Source: Ardenticatenaceae bacterium
GTDB lineage: Bacteria > Chloroflexota > Anaerolineae > Promineifilales > Promineifilaceae
Assembly (NCBI GenBank): GCA_020634395.1
Contig: JACKBU010000022.1
Span: 31,410-95,409, forward strand
Direction of reading: 5' to 3'
Length of the DNA: 64,000 nucleotides
The translations under genes and the position numbers were made by a program. Positions 30,023 through 37,279 of the stretch are shown here, in pieces. The notes beneath the pieces were generated by a model that was not told the DNA's origin, ran no database searches, and saw only the letters and a list, made by a program, of their open reading frames with translations. The first letter of the stretch is position 1, and the number at the start of each line of letters is the position of its first letter.

Positions 30023-30523
30023 ATGAACGAGGTGTTGATTGAAGCATTTCAGCAAAAGGATTGGGCTATGAAGGCGCTCATTGCGGCCTGCGAGAATTGT
30101 TCGGTTGACGAGCTGACGCGACCAGCTCCGGGGTTCGGCAGCATCCTGGCTACGTTGAATCATCTGGTGTTGGCTGACGCGGGCTATGTGGCAAGTGTTG
30201 GTGGTGGCCGTGCCGTCTGGGCTGTGGTTGATGGAGAGACGAATGACCTGCAGGAGCTTGCCGCGCGCGTGGAAGAAAGTGGTGCCAGATGGGAACGTTT
30301 TTTGCGCGAACCGATTGACGGCGAACGTCTCGCGTTTCTAGATGATGGCGCCTACGAAACGCACACCGCAGTGGTGGTAATGCAGGCGCTGCATCATGCA
30401 AGTGTGCATGGCGAGCAAGTGTGCAAGTGTCTAGAGGCATTGGGGATCGAGCCACCTGATCTGCAGCCATGGGCGTACGCCGATGAGACAGGGCGCAGCC
30501 GCTGGCTGTGGCCGCAAAGTTGA
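30023..30523 (+). CDS. Cassette gene: DinB-family protein
   Basis: 166 residues, four-helix-bundle DinB/YfiT type. Metal-site histidines are placed as in the family: 'ILATLNHLVLADAGY' (H in helix 2) and 'VVVMQALHHASVHGEQV' (HxxxH in helix 3/4). DinB-like proteins often act as thiol S-transferases; the substrate is unknown. AGAGGAG lies upstream of the ATG. The stop is immediately followed by half an attC. It lacks the octamer, unlike the attC that follows. Confidence 0.8.
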   Translation: MNEVLIEAFQQKDWAMKALIAACENCSVDELTRPAPGFGSILATLNHLVLADAGYVASVGGGRAVWAVVDGETNDLQELAARVEESGARWERFLREPIDGERLAFLDDGAYETHTAVVVMQALHHASVHGEQVCKCLEALGIEPPDLQPWAYADETGRSRWLWPQS

Positions 30524-30529
30524 CTTGAG

Positions 30530-30573
30530 GAAACGGCCGTGGCCGGTTGGCGCGGCTTATCGGAGCGTTAGCG
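30530..30573 (+). repeat. Half attC site (right half only) 11
   Basis: GAAACGGCCGTGGCCGG ... GCGCGGCTTATCGG ... GTTAGCG. No R'' box or left arm is present; the preceding gene runs directly into it. Confidence 0.65.
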
Positions 30574-30586
30574 GGAGACTAATCAC

Positions 30587-31147
30587 ATGGGACTCTTGAT
30601 ATTCAGCATCAACGTTACGCTGGACGGGTGCATCGATCACCAGGAGGGGATCGTCGACGACGAGACACACGCTTACTTTACCCGCCTTATGGATGAGAGC
30701 GGGGCAATGCTGTGGGGTCGTGTCACTTACGAGATGATGGAGAGCTACTGGCCGGCGGTTGCGCGCGGCGACATCGAGGCACCCCCCGCGAATCGCGAGT
30801 GGGCGGTCAAGCTGGAGGCAAAGCCGAAGTATGTGGTGTCGTCAACGCGAAAGGAGTACCCCTGGACCAACAGCCACCACATCGCTGGCGACCTTCGCAC
30901 GGGTGTGCAGAAGCTCAAGGACGAGACTCCGGCTGGTGTGCTCCTTGGTAGCGGCAAACTCGCGACAGAGCTCGATCGGTTGGATCTGATCGATGAGTAC
31001 AAATTCCTCGTCCACCCCAGGATCGCCGGGCACGGCCCGACCCTGTACCAGAGTGGGCTGCCCACCACGCGGCGGCTTGAACTGGTCTCGGCAAAACCGT
31101 TCCATAACGGCGTGGTCGCCATGCACTACCGGCGCGACCGCAGCTAA
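30587..31147 (+). CDS. Cassette gene: RibD C-terminal / dihydrofolate-reductase-like protein
   Basis: 186 residues. 'LLIFSINVTLDGCID', 'AMLWGRVTYEMMESYW', 'PKYVVSSTRKEYPW', 'GVLLGSGKLATELDRLDLIDEYKFLVHPRIAGHGPTLY' are the conserved blocks of the RibD-C/DHFR-like family. It probably binds NADPH. It is not the trimethoprim-resistance type (dfr) cassette; the natural substrate is unknown. The ribosome-binding GGGAG sits only 2-3 nt past the core of the half attC. The stop codon lies within the R'' region of attC 12. Confidence 0.85.
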   Translation: MGLLIFSINVTLDGCIDHQEGIVDDETHAYFTRLMDESGAMLWGRVTYEMMESYWPAVARGDIEAPPANREWAVKLEAKPKYVVSSTRKEYPWTNSHHIAGDLRTGVQKLKDETPAGVLLGSGKLATELDRLDLIDEYKFLVHPRIAGHGPTLYQSGLPTTRRLELVSAKPFHNGVVAMHYRRDRS

Positions 31148-31204
31148 CAATCGGTTGCAGCCAACGGCCCACTTCGCGGCCTGCGCTGAAGCGAAACGTT
31201 GTGC
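31142..31204 (+). repeat. attC site 12
   Basis: AGCTAAC ... GTTGTGC, 63 bp, classical short type. Arms GGTTGCAGCCAACG... and CGCTGAAGCG; the R'' overlaps the preceding stop codon. Confidence 0.6.
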
Positions 31205-31238
31205 CACCGTAGTTAATAGATGCAAAGGAGTTGTTGAC

Positions 31239-31784
31239 GTGAGCGAGAGCAGTTCAGCGCTCCACATTGGTCATCGAGTTGTTGTTACCGGCATGGCTGG
31301 TGCGGGCAAGAGTACATTTGCCCGCCAGCTATCGGCGAAGAGTGGCCTTCCGGCGATTCATCTAGACAGACACTTCTGGAAACCGGGCTGGGAAGCGCCG
31401 TCGGATACAGAGTGGCGTGAGCTGCAGGCCACATTGCTCGCTGGCGAGAAGTGGATTGCAGACGGCAACTATTACGAAACGCTGGATCTGCGTCTTGAGC
31501 GCGCGCATACGGTTGTGTATCTCGACACGCCATGGTGGCTCTGCGCAGCGCGGGCGTTCGTGCGCGGGTTACGTCGTCCGGCGGGTACCCAACTGCCTGA
31601 CGGCTGCGAAGAAAACGGATGGCACCGGCTGCGTGATGAATGGTGGTTGATGTGGCGCGTCTGGTTGGGGCGGCGGTCTGAACGCGAGCGAGAGCTGGCG
31701 ATTGTGGCCAGGCATGGAAGCCATGCGACCTTGTACGTTTTAAGCTCCAAACGGGCTGTCCGACAATTTCTTGAGAACGTCTAG
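31239..31784 (+). CDS. Cassette gene: P-loop kinase (adenylate-kinase-like / 'topology modulation' family)
   Basis: 181 residues. Walker A 'VVTGMAGAGKSTFARQL' is at residues ~14-30. 'PAIHLDRHFWKPGWEAPSDTEWRE' and 'WIADGNYYETLDLRLERAHTVVYLDTPWW' are typical of the DNA-topology-modulation (FlaR-like) nucleotide kinases. The physiological substrate is unknown. The GTG at 31239 was chosen because AAGGAG precedes it by 8 nt. No attC is recognisable between this gene and the next one (31899), so two genes may share one cassette or a site has decayed. Confidence 0.8.
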   Translation: MSESSSALHIGHRVVVTGMAGAGKSTFARQLSAKSGLPAIHLDRHFWKPGWEAPSDTEWRELQATLLAGEKWIADGNYYETLDLRLERAHTVVYLDTPWWLCAARAFVRGLRRPAGTQLPDGCEENGWHRLRDEWWLMWRVWLGRRSERERELAIVARHGSHATLYVLSSKRAVRQFLENV

Positions 31785-31898
31785 ATGGTCCTTCCGAGAC
31801 ACCCGAGACAAAATCCATCACACTTACAATTGGAACCCTGATGCTGCTGTTGTCCTTGCTTTTATAGGTGTGTTTAGATTTTTGCTAAGGAGTGCAAA

Positions 31899-32273
31899 AT
31901 GACTATTACTCGTATTATTCCAGAAGTCCGTTCTAATAATCTCGCTGAAACTCGCGACTTTTACACTGGTATACTCGGTCTTGTCATAGATATGGAAGAG
32001 GGCGATTTTCTGATGATGAGTTCACCTGCCAACACCAGCGCACAACTTATCGTTAACGACAATGGGCATGTAGGTTTACCACCAGGATTTGCTGTTGATG
32101 TAGGAAATACACAACAACTACAGCAGATTTATCAGTCCGTCATCGATCGTGGTTTGCCAATTGTTGAACCTCTTGCTGATAAACCGTGGGGAATTCGGCG
32201 TTTTTCCGTGATCGACCCCACTGGAGTTCGAGTCACTGTGATCAGTCATATTGACCCATCTCAAACAGTGTAA
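31899..32273 (+). CDS. Cassette gene: glyoxalase/bleomycin-resistance (VOC) protein
   Basis: 124 residues. 'IIPEVRSNNLAETRDFYTGILGL', 'SAQLIVNDNG', 'PIVEPLADKPWGIRRFSVIDPTGVRVTVISH' are the blocks of single-domain VOC proteins. Function unknown (bleomycin binding or lyase activity cannot be told apart here). AAGGAG precedes the ATG. AT-rich, no octamer. Confidence 0.85.
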   Translation: MTITRIIPEVRSNNLAETRDFYTGILGLVIDMEEGDFLMMSSPANTSAQLIVNDNGHVGLPPGFAVDVGNTQQLQQIYQSVIDRGLPIVEPLADKPWGIRRFSVIDPTGVRVTVISHIDPSQTV

Positions 32274-32417
32274 AGATTGCTTTGCTGCAAGCAGTAACAG
32301 CGATGGGCCTTTAGGCGCACATTCGAATATGTTTCAATGCAGCTACTTTCTTCATTATTATGTTTGGCACTTTATCTGTGGAACGAAATATAGTGATCAG
32401 TAGAAAGTTTTCAGAAA

Positions 32418-32474
32418 ACCCGAAGGGTTTGAAACTTGGGATACTCGACTAAATGGATGCAAAACCCTTCGGGT
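32418..32474. repeat. 13-bp inverted repeat between cassette genes
   Basis: ACCCGAAGGGTTT (32418-32430) and AAACCCTTCGGGT (32462-32474), 31-nt loop. Each arm is itself palindromic. It may be a terminator or a decayed recombination site. Confidence 0.6.
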
Positions 32475-32518
32475 CTAATTCCCAAACCTTTTTGCGGTTT
32501 ACTATAAATTGAGAAAAG

Positions 32519-32983
32519 ATGACTCAAATTTACGCACTGAAAGCATCCATTCCAAATCCAGCCCTCGAAGCCTTCCGCATATTGATTGGGCACTGGAATA
32601 CGACGGGCGCACATGGTCAGGTTCCCAATACCATCTTGCATGGTCGTACCTCCTTCGAATGGCTGGAGAACGGAGCACTTCTAATGATGCGTTCGGAGAT
32701 TGATGATCCTCGCTTTCCCCAAGGGATTGCAATTTTAGGCAGCGACGATTCGGAAGGGGAATACTATCTGCTCACTTTCGATGAGCGCGGTGTTTCTAGA
32801 AAGCATGAGGTTTCTCTGCGAGACAACGTCTGGAAATGGTGGAGAAATGCCCCAGGGTTCTCGCAACGCTACGAAGGTATCATTTCGGAGGATGGCAATA
32901 CGATCATAGGTAAGGGTGAGTTGTCCAAAGATGGTGTGTCTTGGGAAAAAGACCTTGACTTAACCTATACACGGATTGACTAA
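32519..32983 (+). CDS. Cassette gene: DUF1579-like protein
   Basis: 154 residues. 'LEAFRILIGHWNTTGAHGQVPNTILHGRTSFEWLENGALLMMRSEID', then 'EYYLLTFDERGVSRKHEVSLRDNVWKWWRNAPGFSQRYEGIISEDGNTI' match the beta-barrel DUF1579-type proteins (lipocalin-like). Function unknown. No strong ribosome-binding site; GAGAAA is 4 nt upstream of the ATG. No octamer. Confidence 0.6.
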   Translation: MTQIYALKASIPNPALEAFRILIGHWNTTGAHGQVPNTILHGRTSFEWLENGALLMMRSEIDDPRFPQGIAILGSDDSEGEYYLLTFDERGVSRKHEVSLRDNVWKWWRNAPGFSQRYEGIISEDGNTIIGKGELSKDGVSWEKDLDLTYTRID

Positions 32984-33030
32984 ACTTCAGACTCTTGCTT
33001 CTCGTTTCGTGTCTTGCGTTCGATGAATGC

Positions 33031-33050
33031 GCCCAACAAAGCGTGCATCA
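33031..33050 (+). repeat. Left-end remnant of an attC site
   Basis: GCCCAACAAAGCGTGCATCA: the R'' end of the common long attC type, without the rest of the site. Confidence 0.5.
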
Positions 33051-33068
33051 TATTATTGGAGTAAGAAA

Positions 33069-33284
33069 ATGACAGATTCAGATAAAGTGAAAGGTCCAGC
33101 TTCATATTTTCCATCAATTGAGAAAAAATACGGCTATCCAGTTAATCACTGGTTTGATTTGCTCAAAAAACAGAAAGGCTTAAAACATATGGAAATGGTT
33201 TCTTGGTTAAAGAATGAATATGGAATCGGGCATGGCCATGCAAGTGCACTCGTAGCCTATTTTAGAAAGCAAGAGGGCATATAG
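33069..33284 (+). CDS. Cassette gene: DUF4287-domain protein
   Basis: 71 residues. 'YFPSIEKKYGYPVNHWFDLLKKQKGLKHMEMVSWLKNEYGIGHGHASALVAYFRKQ' is the whole DUF4287 domain, a small helical domain of unknown function often found in mobile contexts. The ATG at 33069 follows GGAG by 7 nt. It is followed 13 nt later by attC 13. Confidence 0.8.
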   Translation: MTDSDKVKGPASYFPSIEKKYGYPVNHWFDLLKKQKGLKHMEMVSWLKNEYGIGHGHASALVAYFRKQEGI

Positions 33285-33297
33285 AGGTGCAAAAAAT

Positions 33298-33343
33298 GCC
33301 TAACAAAAACTCCAGCTGACACAGCGGTATCGGGGCGTTAGGG
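33298..33343 (+). repeat. attC site 13, short
   Basis: GCCTAAC ... GTTAGGG, 46 bp, with a right end (CGGTATCGGGGC) like the octamer type but no octamer. Probably a deletion derivative. Confidence 0.5.
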
Positions 33344-33413
33344 CGGCATCTTCTCATTATTACTCTTATCACTCGTTTAAAAGCCAGCAAGGTGATCGCC
33401 ACATCTAAAGTGC

Positions 33414-33419
33414 TATAAT
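33414..33419 (+). promoter_or_regulatory. -10 box upstream of the truncated nucleotidyltransferase fragment
   Basis: TATAAT 8 nt before the ATG at 33427; the -35 is weak (AGGTGA). If used, the transcript would be leaderless. Confidence 0.3.
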
Positions 33420-33426
33420 TCTGTTA

Positions 33427-33603
33427 ATGGGAATCCCAGGTTTGAAATTTGTGGAAGCCTGGGAAAGGAGGGTCGAAGTGAAGTTTGAAGATCTCCCTGT
33501 AGCGTTTATCTCTCGGCAGGACCTTATTACTGCCAAGCGTACCTCTGGTCGTCCACAAGATTTAATTGATGCTGATTTATTGGCACAGGTCAAAAACGAT
33601 TGA
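33427..33603 (+). pseudogene. Cassette: C-terminal fragment of a nucleotidyltransferase (DUF6036-like)
   Basis: 58 codons starting ATG 33427, reading GIPGLKFVEAWERRVEV, then FEDLPVAFISRQDLITAKR and SGRPQDLIDADLL. This is the final third of small nucleotidyltransferases of the DUF6036/AbiEii-like type ('ISledLialKrasGRpqDlaD'). The N-terminal catalytic part is missing, so it is a truncated gene or a cassette that captured only the 3' end. A GTG at 33478 with GGAGG is an alternative start for an even shorter peptide. Confidence 0.55.
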
Positions 33604-33631
33604 GTAAGACTGCTTTAAGTTCATACAAGCG

Positions 33632-33742
33632 TCTTAACAACCCATGCAGGTAACGGTGGCTCGATGCCTCGGAAGGCTGGCGTTTTGGCTGCGATTCATT
33701 CATTGGTGAATCACGACAGCACACCTGATGGGGGCGTTCGGC
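33632..33742 (+). repeat. attC site 14
   Basis: TCTTAAC ... GTTCGGC, 111 bp. Aligns end to end with attC 8 (TAACAACCCATGCAGGTAAC... / ...GGCTGCGATTCATTCATTGG). Confidence 0.65.
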
Positions 33743-33792
33743 CGCAACATTCGACGGCGTCGTACCACGCTGTCAACACAGAAGGAGATATC

Positions 33793-34173
33793 ATGGCTCG
33801 TCAGATCGTGTTTACGCCCAAGGCGGCAAAACCTCCGGCAACCTATAGTCAGGCAGTCAAGGCCGCAGGACTTGTTTTCGTCTCTGGCACAGCTCCAACT
33901 GATCCCGCCACTGGCCAGATCAAGGGCACAACCATTCAGGAGCAGACAGGTCAATGCCTGACCAACATTGCGGCCATCCTCGAGGAGGCGGGCAGTTCAG
34001 TCGACAAGATCGTCAGCGTCACCGTTATTCTGGCAGACGAGGACGACTTTCCCGGCATGAACGAGGAGTGGCTCAGGTGGTTCCCATCAGATCCGCCTGC
34101 TCGCCAGGGAGCAAAGCTGCCGGCAAAGATTCCTGGGCTGAAGGTTTCGATCGCCGTGATTGCGGAAGCCTAA
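33793..34173 (+). CDS. Cassette gene: RidA-family protein
   Basis: 126 residues. 'AAKPPATYSQAVKAAGLVFVSGTAPTDPATGQIKG', 'EQTGQCLTNIAAILEEAGSSVDKIVSVTVILAD', 'PPARQGAKLPAKIPGLKVSIAVIAEA' match the RidA/YjgF family. The catalytic arginine appears in 'PPARQG'. RidA proteins hydrolyse reactive enamine/imine intermediates. AAGGAG is 6 nt upstream of the ATG. The stop lies in a GCCTAAC box (34168-34174), so the gene ends exactly at an attC R''. Confidence 0.85.
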   Translation: MARQIVFTPKAAKPPATYSQAVKAAGLVFVSGTAPTDPATGQIKGTTIQEQTGQCLTNIAAILEEAGSSVDKIVSVTVILADEDDFPGMNEEWLRWFPSDPPARQGAKLPAKIPGLKVSIAVIAEA

Positions 34174-34356
34174 CGCTTTGCCCCTGAACGCGCAAGGGCA
34201 TGCTATGCTCGCGCTCATGCGGCATTCGGAGTTGTATCGCACACGAGTGATACCAAGCGACAGCCGGTATTATCGATGTAATCCCAGGCCGCTATGATCG
34301 GCCCACAGCGTCGACAAGCGATCGGCCGTTGTCGGCGGCCGAACACGCTGTTAGGC
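34168..34356 (+). repeat. Possible long or decayed attC site 15
   Basis: GCCTAAC at 34168 and GTTAGGC at 34350. The interval (189 bp) is long for an attC and internal pairing is weak, so one or two sites may have decayed. No gene is present in 34174-34544. Confidence 0.4.
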
Positions 34357-34435
34357 GGCGCGGCAGGAAAGGTAGTCGAGTTTATGACCCGTATTACTGT
34401 TACGGGTCTGGCGCTGGAGGAAACGGCCGTCTACC

Positions 34436-34508
34436 CCCCAACAAAACGTGCACAAATGGGAAGGGAAACGGCCGTGGCCGATTGGCGCGGCTTATCGGAG
34501 CGTTGGGC
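34436..34508 (+). repeat. attC site 16
   Basis: CCCCAAC ... GTTGGGC, 73 bp, octamer-type loop. The preceding spacer (34357-34435) is another copy of the MTRITVTG unit with ACCCGTATTACTGTTACGGG. Confidence 0.75.
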
Positions 34509-34544
34509 CGCTGTCACATGGTTCTTTTAAACGGTGAAAAAGTC

Positions 34545-34943
34545 TCAATCACTGGGGCGTTGAGCGATTTCCCAAAGGTTGCCATCTGGATCCTCAAAGT
34601 GTGCTGTTCGCCATCCTCCCTCCAGCGACTTCGGTGAATCGACGAAATGGACACCCTTGTCAAGAAGTTCATGATATTCGGCATCAATGTCTGTGATAAA
34701 AACCACGAAATGATTCCTCTCGAAATTATTCTGTGTCGGTCTTATTCGCTCTTCAGAGATTTCCTTTGCGGCCAGTTCCAGTGATTTGATAGCTAGTACG
34801 ATTCCGCTGTCCGATCCTATGCGAAGGTATGCCTCGTCTCGTTCCAACTGCCTTAGATCGAATCCCAACTTGTCACGGTAAAATAGGGCACACTTCTCAA
34901 CATCGCGCACGACAAGAACGAACGCGTTCAAGTGATCAATCAT
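34545..34943 (-). CDS. Cassette gene in reverse orientation: VOC-fold protein
   Basis: 132 residues of the VOC superfamily: 'NAFVLVVRDVEKCALFYRDKLGFDLRQL', 'SGIVLAIKSLEL', 'HFVVFITDIDAEYHELLDKGVHFVDSP', 'TAHFEDPDGNLWEIAQ'. It is coded on the minus strand, whereas every other cassette gene runs on the plus strand away from Pc, so it needs its own promoter. GAGGTG lies 5 nt upstream of its ATG. Function unknown. Confidence 0.85.
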   Translation of the reverse strand: MIDHLNAFVLVVRDVEKCALFYRDKLGFDLRQLERDEAYLRIGSDSGIVLAIKSLELAAKEISEERIRPTQNNFERNHFVVFITDIDAEYHELLDKGVHFVDSPKSLEGGWRTAHFEDPDGNLWEIAQRPSD

Positions 34944-34982
34944 AATGACACCTCATCTTCCCATTTTCCGTTGTTTTGTAAC

Positions 34983-35011
34983 CCGCGTCAATTTAGACGC
35001 GGTCTTTTGTT
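34983..35011 (+). terminator. Rho-independent terminator-like hairpin
   Basis: CCGCGTC-aattta-GACGCGG followed by TCTTTTGTTTTT on the plus strand, upstream of the reversed VOC gene. It could shield that cassette from plus-strand transcription. Confidence 0.65.
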
Positions 35012-35163
35012 TTTGTGCGGCTGCCCTTGGTGTATTGATGATCCTGGTGTATCCTGTTCTTACCTATCGACTCTGAGCATGTATTCAAAGACAAATCGGT
35101 GAAAACCTGCCAAACGCTCAGATGTGTAATTGCTCACTAACAAGGATCGTTTAATTCATCGCA

Positions 35164-35292
35164 GCCCAACAAAGCGTGCACGCGGACGGCAGGATTCTGA
35201 CCGATAAATTGGCTTTTTTCGTCGCTTTGGGTTTGTTCCGTTTCGTGAGCGAGTCTCGTCCCGCCAGCCGCCGGTAACGGGGGCCGATAGAC
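35164..35292 (+). repeat. attC site 17, degenerate core
   Basis: GCCCAAC AAAGCGTGCACGCGG ... CCGCCAGCCGCC ... GATAGAC (mutated GTTAGAC), 129 bp, of the common long type. The 34944-35494 stretch otherwise holds attC 18, a unit spacer and the terminator; no gene. Confidence 0.6.
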
Positions 35293-35371
35293 GGCCCGGC
35301 AGGAAAAATGGTCGAGTGTTTGATCTATATTACCATTACGGGATTTGCACTGGAGGAGACGGCCGTCTACC

Positions 35372-35443
35372 CACCAACAAAACGCGCATAATGGGAAGGG
35401 AAACGGCCGTGGCCGGTTGGCGCAGCTTATCGGGGCGTTAGGC
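35372..35443 (+). repeat. attC site 18
   Basis: CACCAAC ... GTTAGGC, 72 bp, octamer-type loop. Confidence 0.75.
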
Positions 35444-35494
35444 AGCCGGTTTGAATTAAAAAAACTCGCTACTCAAGAAAAAGGTTCATAATTT

Positions 35495-36754
35495 ATGCGA
35501 ATTGCAATTATCGCTCCCGGAAGTCGTGGTGATGTTCAGCCCTATCTCGCCCTAGGAAAAGGCTTGAAAGATGCTGGGCACGATGTGCGCCTCCTCACGC
35601 ATGAAAACTTCGCCGGTTTCGTCAAAACACATCAATTGGAATTTTGGCCGCTCAGAGGCAACGTTCAGGAAGTGGCGGAAAGTCAGGAAATGCGTGAATT
35701 GTTAGAAAAGGGTAACTTCCTGGCTATTGCGAAATTCCAGGCCAATGCGGCTAAGCGGGCAGCCCTCGAATGGGCGGAAGATGGCATGGCGGCCTGTGCC
35801 GACATGGATCTACTTCTCGCCGGTATTGGGGGTCTTTACATCGGAATTTCTTTGGCCGAAAAACTAAAGATTCCCCTCATACAAGCGCATAGTATTCCCT
35901 TTACACCTACCAAAAGCTTTCCCGGGGCGCTTTTCCCTCCAATGCCCTTGAAATTAGCCCTCGTGAACTCTCTATCGCACCATCTCACCCGCCAAATCAT
36001 GTGGCAGAGTTCTCGCGGCGCCGATAAGGTTGTGCGGCAAGCGGTACTGGGTTTGCCGCCCGCTCCATTTTTTGGTCCCTATCGGTCTACAGCTTTTGAA
36101 AATATGCCCGTGCTTTATGGTTTTAGCCCATCGGTAATTCCGCAGCCAGCCGATTGGGATGCCGATAAAAAGATTACCGGATACTGGTTTTTAGAAGCCG
36201 AAGATACCTGGCGACCCTCCCCGGATTTGATTGATTTTCTAAATAGCGGGCCTGCACCCGTCTACATCGGATTTGGCAGCATGAGCAACCGAAACCCCGA
36301 AGAAACTGCCGAATTAATCATCCAGGCGGTGCATTTAAGCAAGCAACGGGCGATACTGCTTTCCGGCTGGAGTGGTTTACAAAGTCACGATTTGCCCGAT
36401 TCAGTATTTTTACTCGATTCAGTTCCCCATGCGTGGCTCTTCCCACGCGTTGCAGCGGTGGTCCATCACGGCGGCGCTGGCACCACCGCCGCCGGACTGA
36501 GAGCCGGTGTTCCAACAATCATCGTTCCATTTTTCGGCGATCAGCCATTTTGGGGCGCGCGTGTAGCAGCGTTAGGTATTGGACCAAAACCAATTCCCCG
36601 TAAAGCGTTGACCTCTGAAAATCTCGCCCAAGCCCTTCAAGAGGCAGCCACCAATGATGCGATGCGACAGCGTGCAGCCAATCTGGGTTCAAGCATTCAG
36701 GCCGAAGATGGTGTAAACACCGCAGTGGAAATAATTCAACGCGTGAGGCTATGA
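35495..36754 (+). CDS. Cassette gene: UGT-type glycosyltransferase (GT1)
   Basis: 419 residues. 'MRIAIIAPGSRGDVQPYLALGKGLKDAGHDVRLLTHENF' is the GT1 N-terminal domain; 'VYIGFGSM' and 'VVHHGGAGTTAAGLRAGVPTIIVPFFGDQPFWGARV' form the donor-binding (UDP-sugar) motif of sterol/macrolide glycosyltransferases. It would glycosylate a small lipophilic acceptor. This is the last recognisable attC-flanked gene of the array, large for a cassette. No octamer. Confidence 0.9.
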   Translation: MRIAIIAPGSRGDVQPYLALGKGLKDAGHDVRLLTHENFAGFVKTHQLEFWPLRGNVQEVAESQEMRELLEKGNFLAIAKFQANAAKRAALEWAEDGMAACADMDLLLAGIGGLYIGISLAEKLKIPLIQAHSIPFTPTKSFPGALFPPMPLKLALVNSLSHHLTRQIMWQSSRGADKVVRQAVLGLPPAPFFGPYRSTAFENMPVLYGFSPSVIPQPADWDADKKITGYWFLEAEDTWRPSPDLIDFLNSGPAPVYIGFGSMSNRNPEETAELIIQAVHLSKQRAILLSGWSGLQSHDLPDSVFLLDSVPHAWLFPRVAAVVHHGGAGTTAAGLRAGVPTIIVPFFGDQPFWGARVAALGIGPKPIPRKALTSENLAQALQEAATNDAMRQRAANLGSSIQAEDGVNTAVEIIQRVRL

Positions 36755-36894
36755 AAAAGCTGCATAACCGGGGCTCAAGCTGACCTGCTGCGCCGTGGTG
36801 AACGCCGGGCCAATAGCTAATTCAGGCTCTTTTCAAGCAGCACTCGAAGCTAAAACGCGAGCAGTTTAGCCAACCAATAAACGCCTGGAACGAT

Positions 36895-36985
36895 AGTTGG
36901 TCGAGTTTGAACCCGTATTACTGCTGTGGGATTGACGCTGGCGGAAACGGCCGTGCTGGTTGGCGCAGCTGATCGGGGATATTAT
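36895..36985 (+). repeat. Decayed terminal cassette unit and half attC
   Basis: Degenerate copy of the unit spacer (CCCGTATTACTGCTGTGGG) followed by GAAACGGCCGTGCTGGTTGGCGCAGCTGATCGGGG with no proper core. It marks the end of the array. Confidence 0.6.
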
Positions 36986-37005
36986 ACCCGCAGAGGTTCC
37001 CCATT

Positions 37006-37261
37006 ATGACTGACCGAAACGACTGGCGACTCCAGGGTCAAGAAAAGTACCTGAAAGGAGTGTGGTGTGCTGTATTGGAAGAAATACACTCAGTACAGTG
37101 AAAAATGGGATCACGACCACTGCGCGTTCTGTGGAACAAAATTCAGCCCCGAAGGTTGCCCCGGTTCTCTGCGAGAGGGATATGCAACAGAAGACAACTA
37201 CCGCTGGATATGTCCGACATGTTTTGAGGATTTCAAAGACACCTGCGAATGGAAGGTGTAG
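37006..37261 (+). pseudogene. Small CxxC-type zinc-binding protein, frameshifted
   Basis: ATG 37006 reads 'TDRNDWRLQGQEKYLKGV' then falls out of frame. The next frame (GTG 37067) continues 'LYWKKYTQYSEKWDHDHCAFCGTKFSPEG', then 'NYRWICPTCFEDFKD'. The two halves belong together in a small family that I recall with the same order, and the four cysteines (CxxC...CxxC) suggest a zinc site. The indel lies at 37058-37068 (GAGTGTGGTGTGC). The second part has its own AAGGAG and could still be translated. Function unknown. Confidence 0.5.
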
Positions 37262-37279
37262 CGTTCATGGGAGGTTGAC

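Noticed and set aside
31785..31898. An attC between the P-loop kinase and VOC cassette genes
   Set aside because: No GTTRRRY core paired with an RYYYAAC box could be found in this interval.
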